Assembly (NCBI RefSeq): GCF_000425485.1
Contig: NZ_KE384384.1
Coordinates: 62,001-126,000 of the forward strand
Reading direction: 5' to 3'
Origin: Flavobacterium tegetincola DSM 22377
GTDB lineage: Bacteria; Bacteroidota; Bacteroidia; Flavobacteriales; Flavobacteriaceae
Length of the DNA: 64,000 nucleotides
Shown: in pieces, positions 9,498 through 19,647 of the stretch
Numbering within the stretch: position 1 is the stretch's first letter
Layout of the letters: the number at the start of each line of letters is the position of its first letter
The notes under the pieces: generated by a model
What the model saw: only the letters and a program-made list of their open reading frames with translations
Databases searched by the model: none
Told to the model about the DNA's origin: nothing
Program-made: the position numbers and the translations under genes

Positions 9498-10676
9498 TTA
9501 ATAATCAAATGTTCCAAACTCACTTGTAATGGTAAGTTTTTTAGATTCAGAAGCTTCTACTCTACCTACAATTTGTGCCTCCACACCAAATGATTGCGAA
9601 ATAGAGATAATTTCCTGCGCCACATTTTCAGGCACATAAAGCTCCATTCTATGTCCACAATTGAAAACTTGGTACATTTCCTTCCAATCTGTCTTAGATT
9701 GCTCTTGAATTAATTTGAATAAAGGAGGAATTGGAAATAAATTGTCTTTTATCACATGTACATTTTCTACAAAGTGCAACACCTTGGTTTGTGCTCCACC
9801 GCTGCAATGCACCATACCATGAATTTCTTTACTTGAAAACTGGCTTAAAATTTTCTTGATGATTGGAGCATATGTTCGTGTTGGCGAAAGCACTAATTTT
9901 CCCGCATCTATCGGCGAATTTTCTACAGCATCCGTCAATTTGACCTTACCAGAATAAACCAATTCTTTAGGAACTGCTGCGTCAAAACTTTCTGGATATT
10001 TTGTAGCCAAATAATGGTCAAAAACATCGTGTCGGGCAGAAGTCAAACCGTTGCTTCCCATTCCGCCATTATAACTTTTTTCATAATTGGCTTGGCCAAA
10101 TGAAGCCAATCCCACAATAACATCTCCTGCTTGAATATTGGCATTGTCAATTACATCCTCGCGTTTCATTCGAGCCGTTACCGTAGAATCTACAATAATG
10201 GTTCGTACTACATCGCCCACGTCAGCAGTTTCGCCACCTGTGGAATGAATGTTGACTCCAAAAGATTTCAACTCTTCAATTAATTCTTCTGTACCATTTA
10301 TAATTGCGGATAAAACTTCACCAGGAATCAGATTTTTATTTCTTCCAATCGTAGACGAAAGCATAATATTATCGGTTGCACCAACGCAAATCAAGTCGTC
10401 AATATTCATAATCAACGCGTCTTGTGCAATACCTTTCCAAACGGATATATCACCTGTTTCTTTCCAATACATGTAAGCCAAAGCAGATTTTGTTCCGGCT
10501 CCATCCGCATGCATGATCAGACAATAGGTGTCGTCATTGGTTAAATAATCAGGAACAATTTTACAAAATGCTTGTGGAAATAAACCCTTGTCGATGTTTT
10601 TTATTGCGTTGTGAACGTCTTCTTTTGATGCAGAAACACCTCGAAGTGCATACCTTTTACTGTTGTCAGAACTCAT
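9498..10676 (-). CDS. purM: AIR synthetase (phosphoribosylformylglycinamidine cyclo-ligase), Bacteroidota type
   Basis: The protein fits the PurM fold: HADGAGTKSALAYMYW, NIDDLICVGATDN and HSTGGETADVGD are the nucleotide and substrate-binding stretches, and GMVHCSGGAQTK lies in the C-terminal domain. The enzyme closes formylglycinamidine ribotide to aminoimidazole ribotide with ATP in purine synthesis. At about 392 residues it is longer than the roughly 345 of the E. coli enzyme and is quite diverged from it. I chose the ATG at 10676 (MSSDNSKRYALRG) because an upstream ATG at 10703 falls inside a promoter box. The small gene at 9115 follows closely. Confidence 0.85.
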   Translation of the reverse strand: MSSDNSKRYALRGVSASKEDVHNAIKNIDKGLFPQAFCKIVPDYLTNDDTYCLIMHADGAGTKSALAYMYWKETGDISVWKGIAQDALIMNIDDLICVGATDNIMLSSTIGRNKNLIPGEVLSAIINGTEELIEELKSFGVNIHSTGGETADVGDVVRTIIVDSTVTARMKREDVIDNANIQAGDVIVGLASFGQANYEKSYNGGMGSNGLTSARHDVFDHYLATKYPESFDAAVPKELVYSGKVKLTDAVENSPIDAGKLVLSPTRTYAPIIKKILSQFSSKEIHGMVHCSGGAQTKVLHFVENVHVIKDNLFPIPPLFKLIQEQSKTDWKEMYQVFNCGHRMELYVPENVAQEIISISQSFGVEAQIVGRVEASESKKLTITSEFGTFDY

Positions 10677-10698
10677 AAATTGTGTTGTGTAGTTGTTT

Positions 10699-10706
10699 GG
10701 CAAATG
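10699..10706 (-). promoter_or_regulatory. Promoter -7 box of purM
   Basis: On the minus strand these bases read TACATTTG, a perfect match to the Bacteroidota -7 consensus TAnnTTTG. The box lies about 23 bases before the chosen purM start and overlaps the longer alternative start, which argues against the longer protein. Confidence 0.65.
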
Positions 10707-10759
10707 TAGCTATAAAAAAAAAGTTGAACAAGTAGAAACGTGCCACACAAAAAGTTATT

Positions 10760-12082
10760 TTATAAAAGGGCTACAATTTTAAACTCATACGTTAGTTCTT
10801 GACCTTTACGCGAAATCACGATTTTAATATCTTGACCGTGATCTACTTTTAGCAAGTCGTTCATCTTATCCAAACTCATGCGGTACACTCGATTGCCATT
10901 GATTTTAATGACAACGTCTCCTACCTGCAATCCCGCTTTTTCTGCAGCTGAATTTTCTCGAACGTTTAGGATTTCGTAAATCGGAAGCAGTTTAAAGTTG
11001 TATTGTAAAGCTGCACCTTTTTCTTTTTCGTAATGACTTTCCTGATTTACTTCAAATTGTTTTACCGGAAGTTCTTCCTTGTACCATTGAACTCCCGTAT
11101 GATGAATGCTAATTCCAGCCGAATTATAACGGAACTTTTCATCATAAAACTTATTTTCTTTTAAGAAAAGTTGCTTGTTTTGATAATCAAAAATCACGTT
11201 GAATCTTCTAAGGATTTCACCGCCAATGGAACCGAGCCGGTTTGGCACCATTCTTACATTGACCAACGAAATGGAATCAGGAAATGCGGTAATGACATCA
11301 TTAAATTCATACGTTCCCAATGTCATTTTTTCAACTTTCGCTTTCTTTCCATAAATACCTCCACTAAAACCCCTCCCTAAGTAATCGTCAAAATGCTTAA
11401 GAGGAATTTCGATTCCTTTTTCAAGATTTGCAAAAAGCCACAGTCCATCACTATTTCCTGAATCTATGAGACATTTGGCTTCAATATTACGAGTACCCAT
11501 TGTAACATTCAGTTTTAGATAAGGTTTCGCTTTTTCTAATGTAAAGTCAAAGGCGGTATGTTTTCTGGTCACTTTACTTTTGTCGTACAATTCAGGATTA
11601 TACAAACGCATGATTCTACGGTCGTAATCTACTTTTACGATTGTTTCGTTAAAAAAATGATATCCTATAATGCCATTCACTTCAATACCCAAAGACGACG
11701 AAAAATTTAGATTCTCATCTAAGACGATTATAATTTCCTGGTTTAGAAATTCCACGCCTTTTACAGAAAGCGTGTTTTTGAAGGATTTCAAACCTTCCAC
11801 TGCCTCTTGTGAACCTAAACCTTTGAGCATTATTTTTTCTACATTATACAGCGGGATTTCCTTTTTTTCGTCTAAACTAAATAAGATGGTTTCTTCCACA
11901 CCTGTATCTACGAGAAAATTAAGCGGTACTCCGTTGACATTAATGGGGAGAATTATTAGATTATTAACCAATTTAAAGTGAAGTTTAACACTGCTTTTTG
12001 AAGTCGAAAATTGGACGCGCTCTTGAGCAATGCTGTCTAGAAAAGCACCAAATAGCAAGCAAAAAGTCAGAATAATTCTCAT
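10760..12082 (-). CDS. Exported retropepsin-like aspartic protease with PDZ domain
   Basis: The 440-residue protein has a signal peptide (MRIILTFCLLFGAFLDSIAQ). Two aspartic-protease half-sites are visible: FLVDTGVEE near residue 58 and CLIDSGNSD near residue 208, both of the pepsin/retropepsin D-T/S-G form. A hydrophobic stretch with GGEILRRFNVIFDYQNK closes the protease core. A PDZ domain fills about residues 345-440 (AEKAGLQVGDVVIKINGNRV). Such proteins probably act in the periplasm or outer membrane on peptides. The gene is divergent from the aminotransferase at 12199, and its substrate is unknown. Confidence 0.85.
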   Translation of the reverse strand: MRIILTFCLLFGAFLDSIAQERVQFSTSKSSVKLHFKLVNNLIILPINVNGVPLNFLVDTGVEETILFSLDEKKEIPLYNVEKIMLKGLGSQEAVEGLKSFKNTLSVKGVEFLNQEIIIVLDENLNFSSSLGIEVNGIIGYHFFNETIVKVDYDRRIMRLYNPELYDKSKVTRKHTAFDFTLEKAKPYLKLNVTMGTRNIEAKCLIDSGNSDGLWLFANLEKGIEIPLKHFDDYLGRGFSGGIYGKKAKVEKMTLGTYEFNDVITAFPDSISLVNVRMVPNRLGSIGGEILRRFNVIFDYQNKQLFLKENKFYDEKFRYNSAGISIHHTGVQWYKEELPVKQFEVNQESHYEKEKGAALQYNFKLLPIYEILNVRENSAAEKAGLQVGDVVIKINGNRVYRMSLDKMNDLLKVDHGQDIKIVISRKGQELTYEFKIVALL

Positions 12083-12198
12083 GCGAAAATTGTTTGTTTA
12101 AATTTAAAAAATAATCTGTTAAATCACGCCTTTAACCCGTTAAAGAATTGGCTTAAGTAGAAAATAATTTGCACTTTTGCACAACTAATTTTATAATC

Positions 12199-13395
12199 AT
12201 GCCAAAAATTTCAAACAAGGGTTTACAGATGCCGGAATCGCCAATTAGAAAATTGGTTCCGTATTCTGAAATTGCTAAAAAAAAGGGTCATAAAGTATAC
12301 CATTTAAATATTGGTCAACCGGATATTAAAACGCCAGAAGCAGCAATGCAGGCGGTAAAAGATGCTGATATTACCGTATTGGAATACAGCCATTCTGCTG
12401 GTTTTGAAAGTTACAGAACAAAACTTTCAGCTTACTACAAAACACACGGTTTACCTGTAGATGTTAAAGATATCATTATTACAACAGGAGGATCAGAAGC
12501 TTTGATGTTTGCTATTGGAAGTACAATGGATGCAGGTGATGAAATTATCATTCCAGAGCCATTTTATGCAAATTATAATGGATTTGCAGTAGCATCCGGT
12601 GCCATTGTTGTTCCTGTAACTACTACGATCGAAAACAATTTTGAGTTGCCAAAGATCGAAGAATTTGAGAAATTAATTACTCCGAGAACCAAAGCTATTT
12701 TGATTTGTAATCCTGGAAATCCAACAGGAAAATTATATTCTCACGAAGATATTTTAAAACTTGCTGAAGTTGTTAAGAAGCACGATTTGTTTCTTATTGC
12801 TGATGAAGTATACCGCGAATTTATTTACGATGAATCTGAAGAGCATCATTCGGTATTGAACGTTCCTGGTTTAGAGCAGCATGCGGTTATGATTGATTCG
12901 GTTTCCAAGCGTTACAGTATGTGTGGTGCTAGAATTGGATGTATCGTTTCCAAAAATGCAGACGTAATGGGAGCTGCGATGAAATTTGCACAAGCAAGAT
13001 TGAGTCCGCCTACTTTTGCACAAATTGCGAGTGAAGCTGCATTAGACACTCCACAAAGTTATTTTGATGAAGTGATTGGCGAGTACAAAGAACGCCGCGA
13101 TATTTTGGTTTCTGAATTAAATAAAATTGAAGGAGTTCAAGTAGGTAATCCAAACGGAGCTTTCTATTGCATTGCAAAATTACCAATTGACAATGCAGAT
13201 ACTTTTGCGCAATGGATGTTGGAGTCGTACGATTTAAACGGCGAAACAGTAATGGTTGCACCTGCTGCAGGTTTTTATTCCACACCAGGAATTGGCCTTG
13301 ATGAAGTTCGAATTGCATATGTTTTAAAGAAGGAAGATTTAATTCGCAGTGTAGCGATTTTGAAAGACGCGATTTCAGTTTATAACGCCCGATAA
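12199..13395 (+). CDS. PLP-dependent class I aminotransferase, aspartate aminotransferase-like
   Basis: The fold-type I aminotransferase motifs are all visible: NPGNPTGKL, LIADEVYREFIYD and the PLP lysine in DSVSKRYSMCGARIG, near residue 236 of the 398-residue form. The closest role is transfer of amino groups between aspartate or another amino acid and 2-oxoglutarate, but the exact substrate cannot be read from sequence. I took the ATG at 12199 (MPKISNKGLQMPES) rather than an ATG 30 bases earlier, because the earlier stretch overlaps the promoter-like sequence around 12163-12180. A clear terminator follows the stop. Confidence 0.9.
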   Translation: MPKISNKGLQMPESPIRKLVPYSEIAKKKGHKVYHLNIGQPDIKTPEAAMQAVKDADITVLEYSHSAGFESYRTKLSAYYKTHGLPVDVKDIIITTGGSEALMFAIGSTMDAGDEIIIPEPFYANYNGFAVASGAIVVPVTTTIENNFELPKIEEFEKLITPRTKAILICNPGNPTGKLYSHEDILKLAEVVKKHDLFLIADEVYREFIYDESEEHHSVLNVPGLEQHAVMIDSVSKRYSMCGARIGCIVSKNADVMGAAMKFAQARLSPPTFAQIASEAALDTPQSYFDEVIGEYKERRDILVSELNKIEGVQVGNPNGAFYCIAKLPIDNADTFAQWMLESYDLNGETVMVAPAAGFYSTPGIGLDEVRIAYVLKKEDLIRSVAILKDAISVYNAR

Positions 13396-13421
13396 TCGTT
13401 TCTATATTATATCAATTGAAT

Positions 13422-13450
13422 AGGTTTTACGAAAGTAAAACCTTTTTTTT
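13422..13450 (+). terminator. Terminator of the aminotransferase gene
   Basis: A perfect 9-base stem aggttttac/gtaaaacct with a four-base gaaa loop is followed by eight T. It begins 27 bases after the stop codon. The rest of the gap to 13643 holds no convincing gene. Confidence 0.9.
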
Positions 13451-13643
13451 GTTTGAGATCCAAATTCAAATTGAGCATTACCTTTGTTTATGGAACTCTA
13501 ATTTTCGAATATTTATCAAAACGCTGTACCTTATCACGCTTCTTATCATTCAATAAGACAACAAATTATTCTACTCTAGGTATTTCAACAGGTCATCGGA
13601 ATAGCGATAAAAATAATCAAAGTAAATCGCTCTTTCAAAGCAT

Positions 13644-13679
13644 AAAAAAAGGATGTAACTCACGTTACATCCTTTTTTA
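13644..13679 (-). terminator. Bidirectional-looking terminator of the giant Ig-repeat gene
   Basis: A perfect 15-base stem (arms 13645-13659 and 13664-13678) has A and T tracts on either side and a four-base loop. It sits 17 bases past the minus-strand stop at 13696. Confidence 0.9.
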
Positions 13680-13695
13680 TTTGTTGTCTCATCAA

Positions 13696-16600
13696 TTATC
13701 TTTTTAATGAGAAGTGTGCTCTATATTCTTTTGAAATTCCATCTTCTACATAATTAATGGTAAACCAGTAATCCGTTGCAGGAAGCGGCTGACCGTTGTA
13801 AACACCGTCCCAACCTAATCCCGATGCAGTCATTTCTTTCAATAATCTTCCAAATCTATCAAAGATTGTAATTTTATTAATTGATATTCCATCAATAGTT
13901 GAAATAGTCCATGTATCATTTATTCCATCGCCATTTGGTGTAAAGTAACGTGGGTAATCTACAATCAGTACTTGTTTGGTCAACACGTCACAAGCTTCTG
14001 GATCACGAACTGTAATTGTGTGTGTTCCTGCTGAAATGTTGTCAAAAATATTGCTTTCTTGGAAAGGGCCGAAATCCAATTGATACTCGTAATTTCCTGC
14101 TGGTGATGCGGTAATAACAACCGTTGGATTGTTTGCAAAGAAACCACTTACCGTATAATCAAAATCTGTTGGAGGTGAGGATTCACCCACGGTGGCAAAG
14201 GCTGTAGCTTGACATCCTGTGATGATATTTGTAATAGTTACACTGTATTGACCTGCGACACTTACATCGTAGAAACTGTTTGTTGCCAAAGGTATGATTC
14301 CGCTAACATCAGACCACTCAAAGGTGAATTCTGCTTCGTTTAATCCTGTGTTTAACAAGTAGTTTCTTGTTGTTGCCAATGTTATTGGATCCACACAAAT
14401 TTTACCGTCTTCCAACGCTACTTTTGGTAATGGATTTACATTGATGGTTACTGAACCTACCAACGCTTGTGAACATGCGTCTGCTCCTGTATAAGTTACA
14501 CTCACTAATGTGTAAACCGTTGTTTTATTTAAAATTCCAGTAGGCAAGATGGTATTTCCTGCTCCATTTAATGTAATAGTTTCTTGACTTCCACCGTTTA
14601 TAGTATAAATTACTACCGCTCCAGCTGTTCCTGTAAAAAGAACTTGTGTACTCTCTCCTGCACAAATAGTGGATGGATTTCCAGCTGCGATGGTTGCAAA
14701 AGGTAGCGGTTTAACCAATAAGGTTACTGTCGTAGTTTGAATATCTGGACAAGATGCACTTGTAATGACGCAATAAAAATCACCGCTGTCTGCTTCCGTT
14801 GCGTTTGCAATACTGTAGGTACTTGCCGTTGCTCCTGCAATTGCTGTGGTTCCTTTGAACCATTGGTAGGTCAAATTAGTTCCTGTTGCCACTACATTAA
14901 AAGTAGCTGTTTGTCCTACACAAATTTCTTTATCCTGTGGTTGATTTGTAATCGCTGGCGCTTGGTTTACCACAACTACTGCAACATCTGAAGTAATCGT
15001 TCCGCAAGTCGCTACAGTTACTTGACACGTATAGTTTCCTGAATCTGCTACTATTGATGACCCAATCGTATAAGTCGATGCCGTTGCTCCAGGGATTGCT
15101 GTTGCTCCTTGAAACCATTGGTATGTTACTCCTGTTCCACCACTAGTAACGATACTTAACATTACTGGCGTTCCTGAACAAACTGTCGTATTAGGAACGG
15201 GCTGTATCGTTATTGTTGCCGGTTGGTTCACTACTATAGCAGCTGCCGATGAAGTAACTGCTGGGTTACAAGAACCGCTCACTACTACGGTATAGTTTCC
15301 TGCTTCAGCTAAACTCACGGATGCATCTGCATACGTTGACGTTGTTGCTGCTGGAATTGCTATTCCGTTTAAAAACCACTGGTACGTTAATCCTGTTCCT
15401 GTAGTTGTAACACTTAAATTGATTCCCGTTCCTTCACAAATAGTACTTCCTACAGGTTGGGTAACAATTGCTGGTAAAGTATTTACAATCAATTCTGATG
15501 TGGTAGTTGTTACTACTTGACATGGATTTGTAATTACACAAGTGTAAATTCCTGCATTTGCTGGTGTTGCAGTTGCAATGGTTAAAGTTGAACTTGTTGC
15601 TCCTGCAACTGCTGTAGCTCCTTTAAACCATTGGTATGTCAAGTTAGTTCCTGTTGCAGTAACACTGATGGTAACTAAATCTCCTTCACATACTGTTTGA
15701 GAAACCACGGGTGGAACAGTAATTATTGTTTCTTCTGTCATAACTAAAACTGCTGGATCAGAAACAACTTTTGTTCCACAAGTCCCTGATACTTCAACGG
15801 TATAATCCCCATCATTTGCTGTAGCTAAAGTTGCAATTGTATATGAAGCATTTGTTGCTCCTGCTATTGAAACTCCATTAAAAAACCACTGATACGTTAA
15901 ATTAGCTCCTGTTGCCGCTACCGTAAATGTTACGGATTCTCCAACACATTTTGTAACTCCAATCGGTTGTACTGTGATTGCTGGATTTTTGTCAATTGTA
16001 ATAGGAACTGTTCCAGATAAAGTGTTTGAACAAAGAACTGTATTGGTTACTTCAATTTTAATTAAAGCAAAGGTCGTATCTACAGAAAGAAAATCTGTTG
16101 TTACTGTTGCAGTTCCTGTTGCATTTAACACTACTGTAAATTCAGTGGTTCCATTGCTATAGGTTACCGTTGCATTTGGCGTTCCTATGAAATTCAAAAT
16201 CGCCGCTGTTCCTTCGCAAACTGATGCTGTTGTTGCCGTAAATGTTGCCGTTGGCAAAGCATTAACCGTTAGATTTGCTGTTTGTCCTGTAATTGCATCT
16301 GAACATGGAGGCGTACTGTTGCTTACTACATTTGTCAACTCATATGTAAATGTAGTTGTTGCAGTAACTGTTTGTACTCCTGTTAAAATCGTAGCTGTAC
16401 CAGCTGCACCTATAAGTACCGTTGGTTGCACTACACCATCTTTTGTATACGTCACTGTTGATCCAGGTGTTCCTTGAATCTCTAAACCAGTTTCTGTTCC
16501 TGAACAAATTACTGCTTGCGTAAATCCGACTATTGTTGCAGTTGGCAATCCTACCGAAATTAATATCGATCCGGTTAAAGCGGTTGAACAAGCTGGCACT

Positions 16601-18696
16601 GTTGTTCCCGTTACATTGGTCAACGTGAATGTAGTATCAGTAGCTAGAGAAGGAATGATGTACTCACCATTTCCTGTTCCGTCAAGCGTTACTTGGAATG
16701 GACTTGTCCCATCGGTAAAATTGATTGTAGCTCCAGGCGTTCCTGAGAATACTAAAGTAATTCCTGCATTGGTACAGATTGTACTAGACACAGAAACAAA
16801 AGCTCCAGTAGGTAGTGGATGTACCGTTAGCACTGTAGTAAATGCTTCAGATGGCGTACCATTTTGTGTTATTACTAACGAATAAGTGTAATCTCCCGCT
16901 GCCGCTGGAACAGGTACATCTATTGGATCTTGATCTGTAGAAATTACCGCACCGGCATTATCAGTCCACTCATATGTGGTAGTTGAACCTACTACTTCAG
17001 TATAAATTGCTTCTAAGTCGAAGAATGCTGTACCTACACATACAGGTCCTGAATTATCTACTGTTGCAGCAATACAAGATTCAATAGTTATAGTAGTAGA
17101 AGTAATATATTCTGGACATCCATCAGGTGCCGGTCCTGCTGGAATGGTATATTTAATTTCATAGTCTCCAGCAGATGCACCTGTTAAATCTAAAACACCT
17201 GTAGTAGGATTTATTGTAAGTACATCTGTTGGGTCAACAGGTATAACAGTATACGTTCCTCCCCCAGTTAAATCAACCAAAACTGGAGCTAATGCACTAT
17301 TTGAATTAAAACAATATGTTAAAGGTGTAGCATCTGTATCTGGCGGATAAGAGAATGTTCCTGATGGATTTCCAATTTGAACCACAAAAGACCTTACGTT
17401 TGCACATGAGTCACCAAATGTATTTACGATATACGTATAAATCGTTACAGGATCAGCTCCAGGTGCAGTATATGCAGCAACTTGAGCAGGTGTAAGCGCT
17501 TGTGAAATAAATCCACCAAGTGCTGCTGCTTCATCAAGGAAATAATAAACTTCATACTCAAAAGGATCGACGGTGGATAAAATATAATCCGTCTGACCGA
17601 TATCTATTGGATCCGTAGTACAAGCACTAATATCTAGTGGACTAAGTACAGGCAATGGAGGTGCAATTTCTAGAAAGAAAGTATCTTGAACAATCACGGT
17701 ATCACTTAAACCACAACGGGAATATGTTGCAACAGCCGTATAGGTCTGACTTACCAAAGGACAAACAATTACTGAATCTCCAGTACCAATTAAATTATCA
17801 TCTTCATCGTACCAATTTACTTGCACTAATGGAGGAGTTGGATCTGCACTTGAAGGAATAAAACGCCAAGCTTCAGATGGACTTGCTGCTGTTCCAAGAA
17901 CAGACCAGTTTCCCGTATTTCTTGCTGGAGGTGCTATTCCTGCAGAACCAGTTGCATTTTGTATACCGATGGTTCCACGACCCGCTTGCCAGCCATTACA
18001 AGGAATTCTTTTATAAACATAAACATCAATAATATTAGTAGTTTCATAGATTACAATTTGAGTAGTTTGCAAACCTGAGTCTGTCTCATAACTGCTACCT
18101 AAAGTTCCGCCACAGCTAAACTGCGGAAGTCTATTAAAATTAGCAACAAAAAATCTGTTTGGAGCTACACCGCCTGCATAGTAATTTACGTTCTGAATGG
18201 ATGCATTTTGAACTGGTGGACTACCTATATTTGTATCTTGATATACACCATAAATCGCATTCTTAAATTTTTCTGGAGTACTTGCGCTAGGAATAGTATT
18301 ATTAAAAACATAACCAGTAGGTTGACTCGCTAAAGAAGCATTAAAACTAATGAACCCATTTGTACCTACAATTACTTTATCATAAGTCTGTCCGTAAAAA
18401 CAAAATTTAAAAGGCAAATCAAATGCACTAGAAAAATTATCATCACCACTTGCGTTTAAAACCTGACCTCCCGTATATGAAAATAGATTCTGATAATTTA
18501 TGGATTCTACTGTATAGTTGTTGGTCGGTTTAATTTTAAAATAATCTGCATTTAAAGTAGTACAGTCTCCCGGATTACAAACTGAAATTGGCGTTAAAAT
18601 TTCAACTTCAGCAATGGGCGCCTCTTGAGCGTACGACCAAAAACTGACAAACAGCGCAAAAAACAGTGTAAAGTAATTATTTTTCATCTTAATCAT
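13696..18696 (-). CDS. Giant secreted protein with Ig-like repeats and type B T9SS sorting domain
   Basis: The 1666-residue protein has a signal peptide (MKNNYFTLFFALFVSFWSYAQ; an ATG three codons upstream is also possible). The N-terminal part, to about residue 280, is the beta-rich module seen in Flavobacteria surface proteins (FCFYGQTYDKVIVGTNGFI). The middle is built of beta-sandwich repeats rich in Thr, Val and Gly. Five of them carry the Ig-like core TYQWF followed by a conserved Tyr-Thr-Val/Cys strand. The last 85 residues (FTPNGDGINDTW, ITIFDRFGRLL, WDGVYNGQPLPATDYW, FSLKR) are the gliding-motility-associated C-terminal domain, which directs export by the type IX system to the cell surface. 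A role in adhesion is likely but inferred. Confidence 0.9.
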   Translation of the reverse strand: MIKMKNNYFTLFFALFVSFWSYAQEAPIAEVEILTPISVCNPGDCTTLNADYFKIKPTNNYTVESINYQNLFSYTGGQVLNASGDDNFSSAFDLPFKFCFYGQTYDKVIVGTNGFISFNASLASQPTGYVFNNTIPSASTPEKFKNAIYGVYQDTNIGSPPVQNASIQNVNYYAGGVAPNRFFVANFNRLPQFSCGGTLGSSYETDSGLQTTQIVIYETTNIIDVYVYKRIPCNGWQAGRGTIGIQNATGSAGIAPPARNTGNWSVLGTAASPSEAWRFIPSSADPTPPLVQVNWYDEDDNLIGTGDSVIVCPLVSQTYTAVATYSRCGLSDTVIVQDTFFLEIAPPLPVLSPLDISACTTDPIDIGQTDYILSTVDPFEYEVYYFLDEAAALGGFISQALTPAQVAAYTAPGADPVTIYTYIVNTFGDSCANVRSFVVQIGNPSGTFSYPPDTDATPLTYCFNSNSALAPVLVDLTGGGTYTVIPVDPTDVLTINPTTGVLDLTGASAGDYEIKYTIPAGPAPDGCPEYITSTTITIESCIAATVDNSGPVCVGTAFFDLEAIYTEVVGSTTTYEWTDNAGAVISTDQDPIDVPVPAAAGDYTYSLVITQNGTPSEAFTTVLTVHPLPTGAFVSVSSTICTNAGITLVFSGTPGATINFTDGTSPFQVTLDGTGNGEYIIPSLATDTTFTLTNVTGTTVPACSTALTGSILISVGLPTATIVGFTQAVICSGTETGLEIQGTPGSTVTYTKDGVVQPTVLIGAAGTATILTGVQTVTATTTFTYELTNVVSNSTPPCSDAITGQTANLTVNALPTATFTATTASVCEGTAAILNFIGTPNATVTYSNGTTEFTVVLNATGTATVTTDFLSVDTTFALIKIEVTNTVLCSNTLSGTVPITIDKNPAITVQPIGVTKCVGESVTFTVAATGANLTYQWFFNGVSIAGATNASYTIATLATANDGDYTVEVSGTCGTKVVSDPAVLVMTEETIITVPPVVSQTVCEGDLVTISVTATGTNLTYQWFKGATAVAGATSSTLTIATATPANAGIYTCVITNPCQVVTTTTSELIVNTLPAIVTQPVGSTICEGTGINLSVTTTGTGLTYQWFLNGIAIPAATTSTYADASVSLAEAGNYTVVVSGSCNPAVTSSAAAIVVNQPATITIQPVPNTTVCSGTPVMLSIVTSGGTGVTYQWFQGATAIPGATASTYTIGSSIVADSGNYTCQVTVATCGTITSDVAVVVVNQAPAITNQPQDKEICVGQTATFNVVATGTNLTYQWFKGTTAIAGATASTYSIANATEADSGDFYCVITSASCPDIQTTTVTLLVKPLPFATIAAGNPSTICAGESTQVLFTGTAGAVVIYTINGGSQETITLNGAGNTILPTGILNKTTVYTLVSVTYTGADACSQALVGSVTINVNPLPKVALEDGKICVDPITLATTRNYLLNTGLNEAEFTFEWSDVSGIIPLATNSFYDVSVAGQYSVTITNIITGCQATAFATVGESSPPTDFDYTVSGFFANNPTVVITASPAGNYEYQLDFGPFQESNIFDNISAGTHTITVRDPEACDVLTKQVLIVDYPRYFTPNGDGINDTWTISTIDGISINKITIFDRFGRLLKEMTASGLGWDGVYNGQPLPATDYWFTINYVEDGISKEYRAHFSLKR

Positions 18697-18798
18697 TAAT
18701 TTAGGTGCCGAAATTTACAAAAAAATAACATATAATTAGGATAATCATCTTTAATTTTAAAATTTAACACCTTTAGAATTTCTTAAGATATTATTATT

Positions 18799-18806
18799 TA
18801 CCTTTG
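18799..18806 (+). promoter_or_regulatory. Promoter -7 box of folE
   Basis: TACCTTTG matches the Bacteroidota -7 consensus exactly and lies 40 bases before the folE ATG. A clear -33 element is not obvious. Confidence 0.6.
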
Positions 18807-18846
18807 TGGCTTTATTTTTATAGTTCGCAAATACAAAATACATTAC

Positions 18847-19518
18847 ATGATAAATAATAACGATTTGCATGATGAAATTGGCAACAATCATATTGCAACT
18901 AGTGCTGAAAACCCTGTTAGATCTGACGCTTTTGATCTAACCGATGAACAAAAAATTGAATCTATAAAAGGTGAAGTAGAGAAAATCTTACACACTTTAG
19001 GAATGGACCTTACGGATGATAGCATCAAAGGAACTCCAAACCGTGTTGCAAAAATGTTTGTCAATGAAATTTTTGGCGGGTTAAATCCTACGAAAAAACC
19101 AAAGGCATCAACATTTGAAAACAATTACAAATATGGCGAAATGCTAGTAGAAAAAAACATTACTGTTTATTCTACGTGTGAACATCATTTGCTACCTATT
19201 ATAGGTAGAGCTCATATTGCTTATATTTCGAGCGGAAGAGTGATTGGACTTTCTAAAATGAACCGTATTGTGGATTATTTTGCAAAACGTCCGCAAGTTC
19301 AAGAACGTTTGACGATGCAAATTGTGCAAGAATTACAAAAAGCATTAAACACAGAAGATGTGGCTTGTGTAATTGATGCTAAACACCTTTGTGTAAACTC
19401 AAGAGGAATTCGCGATATTGAAAGCAGCACCGTTACTTCAGAATTTGGAGGGAAATTTAAGGAAGCCGCTACGAAACGTGAGTTTTTGGACTACATTCAG
19501 ATGGATACAAAATTTTAA
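18847..19518 (+). CDS. folE: GTP cyclohydrolase I
   Basis: The 223-residue protein carries the GTP cyclohydrolase I core: STCEHHLLPIIGRAHIAYI and VIDAKHLCVNSRG supply the zinc ligands (Cys, His, Cys), and LSKMNRIVDYFAKRPQVQE is the family signature. It turns GTP into dihydroneopterin triphosphate, the first step of folate and pterin synthesis, in the cytoplasm. About 40 N-terminal residues before the core are acidic and variable. A promoter box lies just upstream. The gene is divergent from the giant Ig-repeat gene and is followed by a copy of the structured intergenic element before cysS. Confidence 0.95.
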   Translation: MINNNDLHDEIGNNHIATSAENPVRSDAFDLTDEQKIESIKGEVEKILHTLGMDLTDDSIKGTPNRVAKMFVNEIFGGLNPTKKPKASTFENNYKYGEMLVEKNITVYSTCEHHLLPIIGRAHIAYISSGRVIGLSKMNRIVDYFAKRPQVQERLTMQIVQELQKALNTEDVACVIDAKHLCVNSRGIRDIESSTVTSEFGGKFKEAATKREFLDYIQMDTKF

Positions 19519-19535
19519 TTTCAAGACGGAACCCC

Positions 19536-19630
19536 TAGCCCTGATGGAAGTGATATCCTTTTTATGGATGCGTCCCGAAATTTCGGGATGCAGCCCTAAA
19601 AAGATTTAGCGTACAGCAGGAAATAGCTCC
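19536..19630 (+). ncRNA. Structured intergenic element, copy A
   Basis: This is one of four related elements in the window. The left flank reads tagccctgatggaagtgat and the right flank ends cagcaggaaatagctcc. Between them sits a nearly perfect inner hairpin, gcgtcccgaaa with tttcgggatgc (19570-19591). The element fills the folE-cysS gap and ends 17 bases before the cysS ATG. The class of small structured RNAs known from Flavobacteria (Flavo-1 type) is a possible match, but I could not test this. It may instead be a repeat with DNA-level hairpins. Confidence 0.55.
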
Positions 19631-19647
19631 TTAAAAAAACAAACAAA

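Noticed and set aside
13453..13707. Plus-strand open frame of 84 codons between the aminotransferase and the giant Ig-repeat gene
   Set aside because: It reads through a perfect terminator hairpin and overlaps the end of the opposite gene. The product has no family look.
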